Shown here one piece after another: positions 63,350 through 64,000 of a stretch of 64,000 nucleotides of DNA. The notes beneath the pieces are model-generated. The model searched no databases. It saw only the letters and a list, made by a program, of their open reading frames with translations, and was not told the DNA's origin. The stretch is from Plutella xylostella. Its lineage: Eukaryota > Arthropoda > Insecta > Lepidoptera > Plutellidae. The stretch is taken from positions 2,373,501 to 2,437,500 of the forward strand of contig NC_063982.1 in NCBI RefSeq assembly GCF_932276165.1. Direction: 5' to 3'. Numbering within the stretch: position 1 is the first letter of the stretch; the number at the start of each line of letters is the position of its first letter. The translations under genes were made by a program, and so were the position numbers.

Positions 63350-63469
63350 CTAGCACGGGGCGCATGTAAGACGTGACAAGAGTTTTGCATCGCGTTTACT
63401 CACATCGCGTTGCCTCAAGAGCGAGCGCGACGGAGAACTCTTGTCACGTCTTAATAGCGCCCCGTGCTA
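63350..63469. mobile_element. foldback MITE, TAGCACGGGGCGC family, clean copy
   Basis: The left end CTAGCACGGGGCGCATGTAA and inner arm GACGTGACAAGAGTTTTGCA pair with CTCTTGTCACGTCTTAATAG and CGCCCCGTGCTA. 120 bp. Comparing it with 7157-7327 shows exactly where that copy was interrupted. Confidence 0.85.
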
Positions 63470-63475
63470 CAGCGG

Positions 63476-63882
63476 GCTTGGTCCACCGATTTAAAGTCGC
63501 GCAGCGTGCTATGGAAAGAGCTATGCTTGGGGTTTCTCTGATGGATCGTATCAGAAATGAGGTTCATCAAAGGACTAAGGTAATTGACATAGCTGTCAAA
63601 ATATGTAAGCTGAAGTGGCCGTGGGCTGGTCATATCTGCCGAAGAACCGATAACCGTCGGGGTAGACGAGTTCTCGAGTGGAGACCACGAGCAGCCAAAC
63701 GCAGCGAGGGACGCCCGCAGGACGCCGCCCGCTGGACCGACGACCTTAGCCGGTTAGCCAGTAGTGGCTGGATGAGGAAGGCCGAGGACCGAGTGTTGTG
63801 GAGCTCCTTGGGCTCTCCCAAGGAGTCCCAAGAGGCCTATGTCCAGCAGTGGATGATTATTGGTAATGATGATGTAGATATA
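63476..63882 (+). pseudogene. RTE-like LINE C-terminal fragment
   Basis: The open frame reads VHRFKVAQRAMERAMLGVSL, AVKICKLKWPWAGHICRRTD, GRRVLEWRPR, WMRKAEDRVLW and AYVQQWMIIG, then a GATGAT tail. It corresponds to the region after the reverse transcriptase domain. Small in-frame insertions (QDAA in the GRPxARW block; SPKESQ before AYVQQW) distinguish it from the copy at 18753. The catalytic domain is missing. Confidence 0.8.
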
Positions 63883-63975
63883 CAGGTTTTTGTAAAAAGA
63901 GTATACTAGAATGACCCCCTGAGTCACCCCCTTTCGGCTTAGTATATATACCCTTTTTGCAACAGCCTGTACATG
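63883..63975. mobile_element. short mariner-like MITE remnant
   Basis: TACAGGTTTTTGTAAAAAGA at the left and CCCTTTTTGCAACAGCCTGT at the right are imperfect inverted ends of the TACAGGGTGTTGCAAAAA family. GTATACTA/TAGTATATA motifs lie inside. Confidence 0.6.
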
Positions 63976-64000
63976 TCCAACTCATAACACCTATTATTTT

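Overview
The window reads as nuclear DNA of a moth or butterfly (Lepidoptera). It has a host-type ephrin gene, is AT-rich, and is saturated with repeat types I associate with lepidopteran genomes: tRNA-derived SINEs, Helitron-ended elements with TCTG microsatellites, RTE-like LINE tails ending in GATGAT runs, and many short foldback MITEs. No bacterial features, rRNA genes, functional tRNA genes or CRISPR arrays were found. The assignment rests on recognition; no search was run.

Layout. 1-24.8 kb is a repeat mosaic with no convincing host gene; SINEs, Helitron-like copies, LINE tails and MITEs are often nested. 24.8-34.1 kb is AT-rich and repeat-poor, interrupted by a 5'-truncated LINE (about 27.2-28.3 kb) and a hAT element with an exact 8-bp target duplication (29411-30845) that holds a decayed RTE piece. 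34180-34962 (-) encodes a complete ephrin in one exon, with a GC-rich block upstream. 37259-44660 (-) is an apparently intact, young errantivirus-type LTR retrotransposon: LTRs that look identical over 268 bp, gag, pol, env, tRNA-Ser primer site and polypurine tract, inserted into an older SINE. 45-54.5 kb is again repeats, including a 1.4-kb long-TIR transposon with a spliced SAP-domain gene and an opposed THAP-like remnant. 54730-62150 (-) holds two long adjacent single-exon ORFs (1761 and 692 aa) that appear to be diverged paralogues: an N-terminal E/L-rich coiled coil and many CxxC motifs. I recognise no family for them. The window ends in a MITE and an RTE 3' fragment.

How parts relate. 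The errantivirus uses one RNA for gag and pol (pol in the -1 frame, overlapping gag by 49 nt). Env has no in-frame ATG of its own; an 8-nt coding exon in the leader plus a good donor/acceptor pair supplies it. The two CxxC genes are only 56 nt apart with no visible polyadenylation signal between them, so they may be co-transcribed. The SINEs are modular: different tRNA-like heads share 3' tails, and one family has a 5S rRNA-like internal promoter instead of a tRNA-like one.

The strongest candidates for something undescribed are the CxxC gene pair, the 5S-derived SINE family, and the two-gene SAP/THAP transposon. Boundaries of short repeats are by eye and good to about 5-10 bp unless a target duplication is given.
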